A DNA stretch of 64,000 nt from Centrapalus pauciflorus (taxonomy: Eukaryota; Streptophyta; Magnoliopsida; Asterales; Asteraceae). Below, piece after piece: positions 22,801-33,694 of the stretch (positions within the stretch are counted from its first letter, which is position 1; every line of letters begins with the position of its first letter). The DNA lies in assembly GCA_020465985.1 (NCBI GenBank), contig JAANYP010003722.1, positions 161,279 to 225,278 on the forward strand, in the 5' to 3' direction. A program made the translations under genes and the position numbers. The notes under the pieces were generated by a model. It did no database searches. It was not told the DNA's origin and was given only the letters and a program-made list of their open reading frames with translations.

Positions 22801-25800
22801 ACATCGGAGGACAACTGCCTGCGGCATTGTTCAGTATTCCATCATTACAGATCGTGTGAGTTTATAGATATATATCAGCAAAACGCTTTAAGAATGAAAA
22901 GTGATCCAATTTGCCAAACTTTGATACCTTGTTACGGGGTGTTTTGACAGTGATTTAAGCAACAATCGAGTAAATGGTACGTTGAATATTGGCTCAGACC
23001 CGAGTAAACAACTTTATCTAGATCTACGGTTGAACCAAATTGCTGACTTCACCCAAAGACGCCAATACAGTATTGTTTTAATGTGAGTCTCATAACAGTA
23101 CTCTCTTTATATACATGTTTTTCCTTTGTTTGAGATTAATTGGCGATGAAATTAAATAAGCCGAATCTTTACAAATCTAGAGTTCGTTTGCGTCACAATG
23201 GGTACATGACAGAAGTTTCATACCGTAATTTGCCTGTTTGTTTTAAGTTAGTTTGTTTATTTGGTTGCACAGACTGGTCGATAATCCAATATGTATGGAA
23301 TCAGGCGTAACAGACGCATATTGCTCACTTCCCACGAATAGTACTAATACGGTACCGTATTCAACACCACCAAACAACTGCATGCCCACACCGTGTGACG
23401 AAGGGCTAGTTTCGAGTCCCAACTGTCATTGCGCATATCCATACAAAGGCAAATTGTTCTTCAAGGCTCCTTCCTTCTCTTGGCTCGGGAATTCATCCAT
23501 GTACAACGACCTTCAGGATTCAATGATGGAAGTCTTCAGGAACAACCAACTCCATGTAGACTCGGTGTTGTTAAGCAATCCTAGCACAAATTTGGATGAT
23601 TACCTTGTGATCGACGTAGATATTTTCCCATCTGGCGAACCAAGTTTCAATAGGACTGGTGTAATTGACCTCGGGTTTGTTCTTAGCAATCAAACGTTCA
23701 AGGCTTCACGAGCTTTCAATACGTATGTCTTCGTAGCTGAAAACTACAATAATTTCTTGACAGGTAAATGGTAATTGATTTCTTCGTGGTAGAAATCATT
23801 GAAGGCTATAAACTTGCGCTCGTTGAAGCGTATTTGTGTGTCATTTTACAGCAGTTTCAGGTTCGGGAGGGCCACAACACAAGTCGTCAAACACGGGAAT
23901 TATCATAGGATCAGTTGTTGGTGGTTGTGTGCTCCTAGTGTTTCTCGTACTTGCAGGAATGTATGGTTTTCGACAGAAAGGTCGAGCTGAGAGGGCCACT
24001 CAACAGAGCCATCCATTCGGTATATTTTGATCATAATCCCTTAATTTTAAACTATAATCATGGTTTCAAATGATTGAAAGCCGATGCAAGCACGTAATAA
24101 CTGATACTCGCGCCCTAAAATATCATGTGATTTACATAATCGATGAATTTAATTTCATATCCCTAGGAAATAAAATGAATAAAATACAGGAAATCATGTC
24201 GAAAACTAAAATGTTGTTCGCAGACTCTGTAAAAGCAAATAGCATGTAAACCTACTTCGGTTCAGGGTTCATTTCGGGATCACACTTTCAAAATGCATAT
24301 CTAAGACTCTAATAAAAAATCATAGTTATGTAAATTTAAAAGATAATAGTTTTAAAAATACACGAGAAGGGAATCACAAACTAGCTGGTTGTGATACCAT
24401 ATTCGTATTCTGTAGCGCTAGTTATCAATTATATGTTACACAAAACGTGTGTTTTTCCTTTTAAATTATATAACCAGGTTATTAACTCGTTTATTACATG
24501 TAATTTTTTTCCTTAAAACTAATAATTAATATTCAAACTTTTAACACCAATATATATTTGATATATTTTTTTACAATTTTTTTATGTATAAATCATTTAA
24601 ACAGAAAACTAATCTTTTAATTACTTTTAACTTTATTATTAGCATTCATGTTATTATCATAATTATTAATCAAAAAAATCTTTTAGATATTGTTTGTTGT
24701 GATGTAAATATAATCTAATCTTACAGGGAATTTGATCTAAAATTTTTAATTTAATCTTGAAATACTAGTAGAAGATACCGTTTGACATTATTAAAAGATG
24801 ATAAATATCAATAGTTACTTTTTTTTATAGTATTTATAGATTGTACATTTTAAATTACAAAGTCCAAAGCATTAAGTATCATTTTAATCATCAAATTTTA
24901 AACAAAAAATTTCGATTTAGCAACTATACTATTTTGTCCCTATTATCCACTAAACTATTGTTTGTAAACATATTTAGTCACTAAACATTTTTGATTTGTT
25001 TTCCTATTTAACCACTGAAAATTGTTTTGATTTAGCCACTGAACTATTATTTTTTGTACTAATTTAGCCATTAGTTTTATTTATTTATCCCAAAGTTGAA
25101 CAGTGAATTAAAGTTTAGTGACTAAATCAGTACAAAAAATATTTCTATGGCTAAATGAAACAAATCTAAAAATTAAATGATCTGAATAATAGTTAACCCA
25201 TAACATTTTTTGTTATTTGCCAACTCTATAAACCTCTCGGCTAGAAACCCATTCTGCTTTGCATCATCTGATCATTTTGCTAAAATACTTGCAGCACAAT
25301 GGGATCCAAAAAGTGGAAGTGGTGGTGTTCCTCAGTTGAAAGGAGCTAAATCGTTCACCTTTGAAGAACTTAAGAAATACACAAATAATTTTTCAGAGAT
25401 GAACAGCATAGGAGCGGGTGGATACGGGATGGTTTGTGTTTGGTTTGTGTCTGTCTGTGTACGTTTTAGATCAACTTTCAAAATTCATTAACGATTGAAG
25501 AATATCATGTAGGTATACAAAGGAACTCTACCAAATAGGCAGCTAATCGCGATCAAAAGGGCACAACAGGGATCGACGCAAGGCGGGCTCGAGTTTAAAA
25601 CTGAAATCGAGCTTCTTTCGAGAGTCCATCACAAGAATGTTGTGGGGCTTATTGGTTTTTGTTTTGATCAGGGTGAACAGATGTTGGTGTATGAGTATAT
25701 CGTGAACGGTACACTCAAGGATAGTCTTTCAGGTAACTCGTATCGACGTGCTTCTTTCGTCTTTTTTCATCCCAAAGAAAATTCATTATCGTAATCAATA

Positions 25801-27441
25801 CGTAATCTGTGCAGGGAGATCGGGCATCAGGTTAGATTGGATGCGAAGGCTGAAAATAGCGCTTGGAGCGGCACGAGGGCTGCAATATTTACATGATCTC
25901 GCTGATCCTCCAATCATACATAGAGATGTTAAAACAAATAATATCTTGCTAGATGAACGATTAGTTGCAAAAGTTGCTGATTTCGGGTTATCGAAACCAT
26001 TGAGTGATCCGAATAGGACTCATGTTACCACACAAGTTAAAGGGACAATGGTAAGTACTAAGTAGCATTCAATCTCGGTTCTTTCATCATGCGTTAGTTT
26101 ATTTTTCTATGACCAAAAAAACAATATGTTTTTACGATTTTTGCGATTTCGTCCCTTAATGTTATTTTTTTCCAGAAAAGTATTTAAGTTAATTTTTCTT
26201 TTGTTTTGTGAAATTTGACAATTAAAGTCCGGTTATAATTAGTAAATAGGGTTTTAAAAATTGAAAAACCAAGTTTTAATAGCCAAATTTCACTAAAGTA
26301 GAAAAAAAAAGAGATAATTACTAAAATAGTCATGAATCCAACCCATTTATCATGTTTTACCAAAAAAAAATTCATCTAACCAAAATACCCACAGTTTACG
26401 TTACCACATTTACGGGATAGTCAACATTTACGTGATCTGTACTTTGTACTAATATTTTAATGCATTACGTTACAAAAGTTAGTGGTAACGTAAAGTACCT
26501 TAGCTTTACGTTACCAAATTCAAATTTTGCTCATTCCCAAGAAAAATCAAGTAAGTTGTCATATCATGATAAATACCTAATTTTTCTTGGAAACGAGCAA
26601 CATTTGAATTTGGTAACGTAAAGCTAATGTCCTTTACGTTACCAATCACCTTTTCTAACGTAATGAATTAAAATATTAGTAAAAAGTACAGATCACGTAA
26701 ATGTGTAAATGTAAACTGTGGGTATTTTGGTTAGATAGATTTTTTTTAGGTAAAACTTGATAAGTTGCTGAGATTTATGGTTATTTTAGTAATTAACCCA
26801 TAAATTAACCTGGGGACTTTTTTGGAAAAAAAAAAGACATGGAGGTACCAAAACGTAAATAAATGTTAGTTTTTTTTAATAATAAACTTTTTTCTTAATT
26901 GCTTAAGTGCAATGTAACGTATACAGTAGAGTAGTAGTAACTTGACGGATATTGATGGATGCAGGGATACATGGATCCCGAGTATTACATGACTCAACAA
27001 CTTACAGAAAAAAGTGATGTTTATAGCTTCGGAGTCGTGATGTTGGAACTAATAACCGCAAGAAACCCAATTGAGAAAGGAAAGTACATCGTTAGAGAAG
27101 TAAAACAAGTGATGAACAAGAGTAAAGAACTATACGGCCTACACGAGGTGCTTGACCCAACCATTGGTTTAAGCAATCAACTTAAAGGCTTGGAGAGGTT
27201 TGTGGATTTGTCATTAAGATGTGTCGAAGAGAAAGGAAATCAAAGGCCACCAATGAGCGAAATTGTGAAAGAGCTCGAGAACATTATGCATATAGTAGGA
27301 CTTAACCCTGGTACTGAATCATCGTCGTCAGCTTCAGCAAGTTATGAAGCCACTGGGAGAGACTACAGTCATCCCTATAGTAACGATAGCCTTTTCGCTT
27401 ATAGCGGAGGTTTTCTGCCACCAAAGTTGCAACCCAAGTAA
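19857..27441 (+). CDS. LRR receptor-like kinase, LRR-VIII-1/HPCA1 type, 19 exons, intact
   Basis: Exons: 19857-19935, 20026-20149, 20411-20482, 20576-20650, 20737-20808, 20899-21060, 21352-21426, 21522-21593, 21678-21749, 22470-22538, 22618-22692, 22784-22855, 22951-23082, 23273-23763, 23852-24019, 25295-25431, 25513-25732, 25815-26050, 26965-27441. All introns are GT-AG and the exons total 2880 nt, one open frame of 959 codons plus stop. Signal peptide (FLVIIFIQIYITVA), N-terminal CGGGWEG cap, about ten LRRs mostly one per 69-75-nt exon, then a Cys cluster C-x4-C-x9-C-x-C near residues 420-437, a membrane helix near 563-587 and a kinase domain. Catalytic residues are present: GAGGYG loop, Lys in AIK (~664), HRD (~760), DFG (~778), MDPE. 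This is a plasma-membrane Ser/Thr kinase; in Arabidopsis the HPCA1 relative senses apoplastic hydrogen peroxide. Same ligand here is inference. Confidence 0.95.
21913..22115 (+). repeat. GGT-rich simple sequence in intron 9 of the receptor kinase
   Basis: Intron 9 (21750-22469, 720 bp) is long among otherwise ~80-290-bp LRR introns. It holds GGTGGTGGT-type runs and GATGATGGTGG. On the minus strand these give a His-rich artefactual ORF. Confidence 0.7.
24020..25294 (+). other. Intron 15 of the receptor kinase (1275 bp)
   Basis: It separates the juxtamembrane exon from the kinase exons. It is AT-rich, with words such as TTAGTCACTAAA and TTTAGCCACTGAACTA repeated in 24900-25160, likely an old non-autonomous insertion. 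No coding sequence is seen. Confidence 0.6.
26312..26798. mobile_element. Fold-back MITE in intron 18 of the receptor kinase
   Basis: The two halves are near-perfect reverse complements: GATAATTACTAAAATAG at the left end pairs with the right end near 26781-26797. Inner words such as TTTACGTTACCAAATTCAAA and CCAAAATACCCACAGTTTAC have reverse-complement partners. The unpaired centre (AAATCAAGTAAGTTGTCATA region) is short. It is absent from exons and lies between GT at 26051 and the acceptor at 26964, so it should be spliced out. Confidence 0.85.
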
Positions 27442-27576
27442 GAGTCTTAGTTTTCCAAACGACGTAAACACATGTATCTATATCTAATTATCTATATCCA
27501 TATATGTATATATTTGCTTGTTATATGTAAGCTTGTAGTCTCGGCAAGGTTTGAAATATGATTTCCGTATAAATTC

Positions 27577-27582
27577 AATAAA
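27577..27582 (+). terminator. Probable polyadenylation signal of the receptor kinase
   Basis: AATAAA lies 136 nt after the stop codon, followed by an A run and T-rich DNA. The convergent neighbouring gene begins (its 3' end) only ~60 bp further on. Confidence 0.5.
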
Positions 27583-27641
27583 AAAAAACTGTTATATATT
27601 TGTACCTAAATTTTCAGGGTGCTCATTAGTTCGAGACTCGT

Positions 27642-29658
27642 TTACTGTTCAAGTGACAAAAAGCCGTTGGACTTCAGGCTATCCACAGTCTCCCTAACCG
27701 CATCCTCCACGGGCGTAAAAACCATTCCCATAGCGATCAATCTCTTTGCAGCATCGTTGCAAGTTGCAACTCACTAACCCTGGCTGCGTCTCCGCTTCAA
27801 ACCTACACCCAGAACAACGAATCAATCAATATATCTGTCTATCTACCCATCTCTTCAAAAACTAGCACATATAAGTTTAAAAACGAAAGGCAAAACGGGC
27901 AAGGTGCTTGCCCAGATGGCCTGTGTTAAAAAAAACAAAGATTAGACATCTTTTTAACTAAAATTTTAACATCATTTTCAATAACGATATATTTACACAA
28001 GTTTATTAAAAATAATCTATAAAAGTATTAAAAAAGATTTCGTGATGATTTGGGCTAAAATTATCAGTCATTTAATCCTCTTACCTGTTAACACCATATT
28101 CAGGGAAAAGTCTCGATACCATCTGTGCAAAATCACGAAATTGATATATACCATTTGTGCACAAGTATCTACCCGATGCATTAGGTGCCTCGAAAAAAAG
28201 CACGTGTGCCTTTGCAACATCCTTTAAGTGTACAGCCCCCAACCAGTGATGTTCTTGGGTGTTTCTTGAACCTTGTAACAGTCGTTGTAACACTGCGCAG
28301 CTTGCATTCAAATTCAGCTGCAAAATCGGGCCTAAACAAGTTGATGGGTGGATTGTTACGACATTCAATCCATTGTTCTTGGCGAATTCCCAAGCGGATT
28401 TGTCTGCCAGAGTCTTCGATACCGGATACCATTTCTATTAAGGTGGTGTTGCATCGTCAATGTTTCACATCTTCACTAATTTATGTAAACAAGAGGTTTT
28501 TTACACACAAATGCAAAGAATTTTGAATGTCACTGATGATGCAGATGAAAAATGTTACCAATCATCTAGTATTAACATTCTTTGGACATTCTTAATAAAT
28601 TCAATATTATCTATTGGGGTTAAAACATAATTCTAATTAGGGGTGTAGAGTGGTTCAAAACCAGAACCAACCAAGAAAAAAAAAATAAAAAATTTTGAAC
28701 TGAGAACCGGATCAAATGAGACCAGTCCGGTTTGGTTTGATTCAGGTTTCGTCCAAAAGAATACAAAATCTGACAAGCATAAACCAATTTTGTTAAAATC
28801 ATGGATTTAAAACCAAAACATTTTCCCTCAGGTATGGTACAGTTTTAGTTCGCGGTTTGGTCCTTGTTATGTTTGGCACCATTTAACTTTAGTTCTCAAA
28901 ATCCAAATGAAAATTTTAGTCTCGTAACAACCAAACCGAGCTTTTTAGCTTAAGATTTCAAAAATCAAAAAACCAAGGTGACTAAAAACTTCGAAAAATT
29001 CATTGCCAAACACACTCGTCTAATAATTTCATAAATTCTGATTATTGTAATCATATGATTAGTTTCACCAAGCAAACTCAAACCCCTACTCAGAAACCCC
29101 CAAATTGAATTGAAATTTAGATGATATATCCATCGAATTAACGAATGGAGAAGGAAGCTTCTTAACCTGGCGAGATTTGCAGAAATCGAAATCAGTCCAT
29201 GAAGATTCATCTATAACTTTATGATCAGGCCAATTAGGGTTAGGCACCATCGCCGAAATCGACGACGTGAGTACAACTCGCCGGACGTTGAACTTTTTAG
29301 CTACTGTTAAGACATTAACCGTACCCTTCACGGCGGGGTCCACCAGTCCCTTCTGAGGGTCTGAAGGATCGTCTAGAGTGCACGGAGACGCGACGTGGAA
29401 CACGCCGAAACAACCTACAATGGCGTTGCAGATCGCGTGGGAGTCAAGAAGATCTGCATCGTGGATGATTAGGGTGGCGGTGGAGGCGCCGGGGAGGGAG
29501 TGAAGGTGGGAGGCAGAAGAGCCGGGAAAGATTGAGGCGTGGATGGGTTTGTAGCCGTGGTTCATGAGGGTGTGGACTAGCCATGAGCCGATGAAGCCGT
29601 TGGCTCCGATGACGCACACCGGTTCTTTTTTGCCGGCCGGTGAGTGGGTTGATGCCAT
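27642..29658 (-). pseudogene. Cinnamoyl-CoA reductase-like gene (extended SDR), frameshifted
   Basis: Minus-strand exons: 29658-29167, 28434-28085 and 27802-27642, with GT-AG introns. Exon 1 starts MASTHSPAGKKEPVC and holds the NADP-binding GANGFIGSW motif, FHVASPC and the catalytic-Ser region TSSIS. Exon 2 holds WYPVSKTLADKSAWEF with the catalytic Tyr-x3-Lys, HPSTCLGP and VHLKDVAKAH. Exon 3 encodes the tail ending SLKSNGF. This is the DFR/CCR family of NADPH reductases of phenylpropanoid and related metabolism; the substrate cannot be told. Exon 3 has a 7-bp tandem duplication (GTTGCAA, 27756-27769 on plus) that shifts the frame and ends the protein early. Without it the exons would total 996 nt (331 aa), a normal family length. 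The gene is convergent with the receptor kinase. Confidence 0.87.
28638..28960. repeat. Probable truncated hAT-type MITE in intron 1 of the reductase gene
   Basis: It starts TAGGGGTGTAG with CCGGTTTGGTTTG-like words, as in the two hAT MITEs nearby. The right end and target duplication are not recognisable, so only the left part is supported. Confidence 0.4.
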
Positions 29659-29730
29659 GTGAATAAATGGATAACCAATACATGACTGATTTCGTAATTT
29701 TTTTAATGATACTAGTTAACTGGTTAATAC

Positions 29731-30357
29731 TAACCGAAACCGAAAGTGCATTTCGGATGGTTAATCGGAGATATAGGTTTGATGATTTCGTAAACCTAAA
29801 CCTAAACCGGAAAAACCGGTTGACCCAGGGTTTTTTGGTTCATTTATTCGGTTAACCAATTAACCCTTTTTTATTTAATAAGTTATTTTTAAATTAAAAA
29901 ACCCTAATATTTAGTTTCTAAAAACTTAAAAATTCCAACATAATAAATGTGGTTGATAAGATTACAAATCAACTATAAATGATCTTTAAACGACTGAACA
30001 ATGTCTTTCATAATCTAATAGAAACAAAAAAAAAATTATAATATTTCCTAAAGTAGTGGTTCTAATGTTGTTTTTATGTTGTTTTGGATTTAAAAATTAA
30101 TGTGGACTAATAGATGTGCTAAAATGTTATTAAGATAAATGTTAATATTTATAGGTCTAAACATTAAACTATATAAAATTTTTCGATTTTTCGGTTAACC
30201 GTCCGTCACCAAAATCGTGAACCGAAACCGAATATTTTTTTCCGATTCGGTTAACCAAACCGAAAATAACAGAATTCGGTTCGGTTAACCTTAAAATCGG
30301 TACGGTTTTCGGTTTTTCGTATCGGTTTTCGGTTTCGGAATATTTTGAACACCCCTA
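29731..30357. mobile_element. hAT-type MITE upstream of the reductase gene
   Basis: It is flanked by the 8-bp direct repeat GTTAATAC (29723-29730 and 30358-30365). The right end is AACACCCCTA. Both ends are dense in AACCGAAACCG / CGGTTTTCGG words. The left terminal repeat seems to lack the first ~15 bp. The element begins about 70 bp 5' of the reductase start codon. No transposase is encoded. Confidence 0.75.
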
Positions 30358-30468
30358 GTTAATACTCATGTATTACATAACCACTTGACTTAGATCAAGT
30401 GGCCACCACCAAAGGTGGGAGGGGTTCCCCTTGGTTGAGGTGTGGGCTTTGATCTTCACCCTCAAGGT

Positions 30469-31072
30469 GTCTAACAATGGTGCTAACAACTAACCACTAA
30501 CATCTGTTGTTCAAAATAAAAAATATACATGTATTATATGGGTTAAAATTAAAAATAAATATTTATAAATATGCATAATATAATAATTATAAGAATAATA
30601 AAGTTTTCTTAATTTTGTGTTATTGAATTAATCATATTAGATTTGGATAGATTTGATTTTCTTTAAAATTTTAAGGAAAATTTTAGAAAATTAAGTGGCA
30701 AAAGTAGAGAGCGACATGTTGCATATTAAATGAGAGCATGACACGTGGCATGCTAGTTACTCAATTAATAGTATAGAAGTTAGTCTAACAATGGTGCTAA
30801 CAACTAAACACTAACATCTGTTGTTAAAAAAAATACTCATGTAATAAATTTAAAAATAAATATTTATAAATATGCATAATATGATAATTATAAGAATAAT
30901 AAAGTTTTCTTTGTGTTATTAAATTAATCATATTAGCTTTGGATAGATTTGATTTGCTTTAATATTTTAAGGAAAATTTAGTAAATGAAGTGGCAAAAGT
31001 AGAGAGCGACATGTGGCATATTAAATGAGAGCATGACACGTGACATGCTAGTTACTCAATTAATAGTATAGA
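30469..31072 (+). repeat. Two tandem copies of a ~314-bp AT-rich repeat
   Basis: Copy 1 begins at 30469 (GTCTAACAATGGTGCTAACA) and copy 2 at 30783 with the same words. Both end ACTCAATTAATAGTATAGA. A few short indels separate them. There is no coding capacity and the repeat class is unknown. Confidence 0.87.
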
Positions 31073-31210
31073 TAGATTTGCTCACATTATTAATGTGTTG
31101 TTATTTATATAAAATATGATAAATGAATATTTTCAAATAGAATTTCTAAACAAATATATACGATAATGATATCATCATGACCTATTAATTTATTGTATTT
31201 CTAAATATAC

Positions 31211-33657
31211 ATGATGTGAAGACCTTCCCTTACGGGGCAGTCTCACATCATGCAACTAGATATCAATCATAACTAATATAGAGTAATTTAAGTTGCGGAA
31301 TTTCATATTACAAGTACAAACATTAGGATAACTTTAATACAAATTTTAGTTCAGATTACAATTTTCAAATTAAACTTATAAAGGGCACAAGACTATTCTA
31401 ATTCATGTCATCATACATTCAAATCAAATCAACCCAGACCACCACAATTATCTTCTGCCAATCAGTACCGAAGGGTTTGTTGAGTAGTGGTCTATAGAAA
31501 ACTTCAATCTTGATCTGGTAAGACCTATGAACTAGGTCCGGCAGGTGACTTTCATTTATCTTTTTTAGTAAAAATGACAAATAGCAACTGTAAGCATGGC
31601 TTAGTGAGAATATAGATTTTCAGATTACATGCATTAATCAAGCGGATCATGGGTCAAAGCGTGATATGTCTGGACTGCCGCTACAGCCACTCATGATTGA
31701 GACATAGAATTCATAGAATTGGATGATGTTCAGCCCACGCTCACGCTTTTAGTGGAAGCATCCACTTATGCTGGGCTAGCTGCCATCGGTCTTCATGGGG
31801 AAACATCGGAGTGTCTATACCAAGTTCAATAGAACTGGTGAGGTAGCATGGCCTAGAACAATAGACCGACAAGACTAATCATACTAAGCTGAATCAATAT
31901 GTCAAAGATGCGAGTAATAATGAAAGCATAAGTCATCAAGGTCATGATAGCAATAAACTCATAGCTATATCTGAAATGAATTATAAGTACAATGTCATGC
32001 GAAATGATAAGTCAAATAGCTATCATGATCCACAGGGCATCACCGAACCATGGTGTGCACAGGTCACAATCCAGCTGAGTATGTATGAATGTCAAATAAT
32101 CTATCATCAACAATATGTCTCAAACGGAAATCTAGCATGCAAAACTGAATATCTATAACTCACAGTTTCTGTAGTCTTTATCAAGCAGATTTATAATCCA
32201 CCACCTGAGTTATCCCAAGATTTATCTTTAATCTTGATCTATCTGAACTCTGACTTTCTTTTCTAATCAGTGACCCACTTTCATTATCTTTCAATCTTTA
32301 GTTCTTTGTTCAGATTTATCTGAACCTGTCCAGAATCACATCATAGCAAGAACATTTTAGGTTTTTATATTTATCTAATCTGATTCTGATAACTGATAAC
32401 TCATTTAGTTATTAATTGGTTAATTTTCTTTGTATCATCAAATTCTCAAAAGATATATATGAATATATATTTATATATATCATGTTGCTTTATTCATAAA
32501 TATTAAATTCTTATTTAAAATATGTAAAATGGGCCACCCGAATTGGCAACCGAATTCAGACTCACCCGGATTGGGTTAACCGGATTCGGACTTATCCGAA
32601 TTAATTCATCCGGATTCGGTCCGATATGGATCGAATTGAAAGCATCCGAATTTGGGACATCCGGACAAGGCTGATCCGGATTGAACCACTTTCTTATCCG
32701 AATTGCAACACCCGATCCGAGTTCGGACCAACACCCATCCGAAAAAGATGTTTAAGTGAAATCTGAAATGTCATCCGAATTGGGTACCATCCGAATTCGG
32801 TCCTACCCGAATTCGGATCCTTATATTTAAAATTTTCCAGAAATTGTTCTTGGTGTTCTTATTTTTATACTTACGGGTTTTTCATGAAAATTCACAAAAT
32901 TCATATTTATCAACATGCAACTTAATATATAGTTATATTATCATTATTGGGTTGATTTTATACAATTTTCCCTATCAATAACATTATAATTTGATCAAGA
33001 TCATCCAAATTATGCTATTTTTGTCAAGAACACTAATTTTACAAAAATACATATTTCTTCTTTATTTGAATGATCCAACCCACTATTTGTGTTTCTATGA
33101 CTTCTATTAACTTAGATTCATGATAATCTACTACAAATTCATACATGCACTACAAATTTCATGTTTTTAAATTCTTGGTTTCGGTTTTACACAAAACCGA
33201 ACCACACATACATATATTTCAAAATTAAAGTAGTTATAACTCAAAAGCTTTGTAGTGTGATGATCTTTGTTGATAATTATAGCTTCTCCTTTGATCAATC
33301 TTCAATTAATTTGCACATTTATGGAGTTTATGTTGTTTTCTTGAGGTTAGCCGTAGGTTAGAGAGATATTAGAGAGAGAGAGAGTGTGTGTCAAAATCCT
33401 TTAAGTGATAATAATGGCCATTAAGTCTTATTTGTAGGTTTTTATGTATTTAATTTGAACAATATTCCATTTAACCCCTATACTTGTGCATAATACATCT
33501 CTTTTAATCTTGTCAATTAAATAATCTATAACATTTAATGTAATTTAATTAAATAATTTCATAACTTAATTAAATTACAAAAAAAAATAATGTAATAAAA
33601 TTACATTATTTGCTCAAATACTGAAATTAAAGTTAAGTCAAAAGCTAGGTTGTTACA
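31211..33657 (-). repeat. Gy1 3' LTR
   Basis: On the minus strand it starts TGTAACAACCTAGC right after the pol region and runs ~2.4 kb. The end near 31211 is set at TTCACATCA and lies in a hairpin (CATGATGTGA/TCACATCATG), so it is approximate. No second copy is in the window to confirm it. Confidence 0.6.
32528..32825. repeat. Cluster of short ATCCGAATTCGG-like words in the Gy1 LTR
   Basis: In 300 bp the word (T/A)(C)CG(A/G)ATT(C/G)GG and its variants recur more than a dozen times at irregular spacing, in otherwise AT-rich LTR DNA. Confidence 0.8.
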
Positions 33658-33694
33658 GAATGGGCTCCACCACGCACAAACTTCGTCCCCGAAG

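Noticed and set aside
29667..29855. Small ORF upstream of the reductase gene
   Set aside because: It crosses the MITE boundary and has no recognisable domain.
30469..31072. Helitron
   Set aside because: No convincing 5' TC/3' CTRR with hairpin at defined ends; left as an unclassified tandem repeat.
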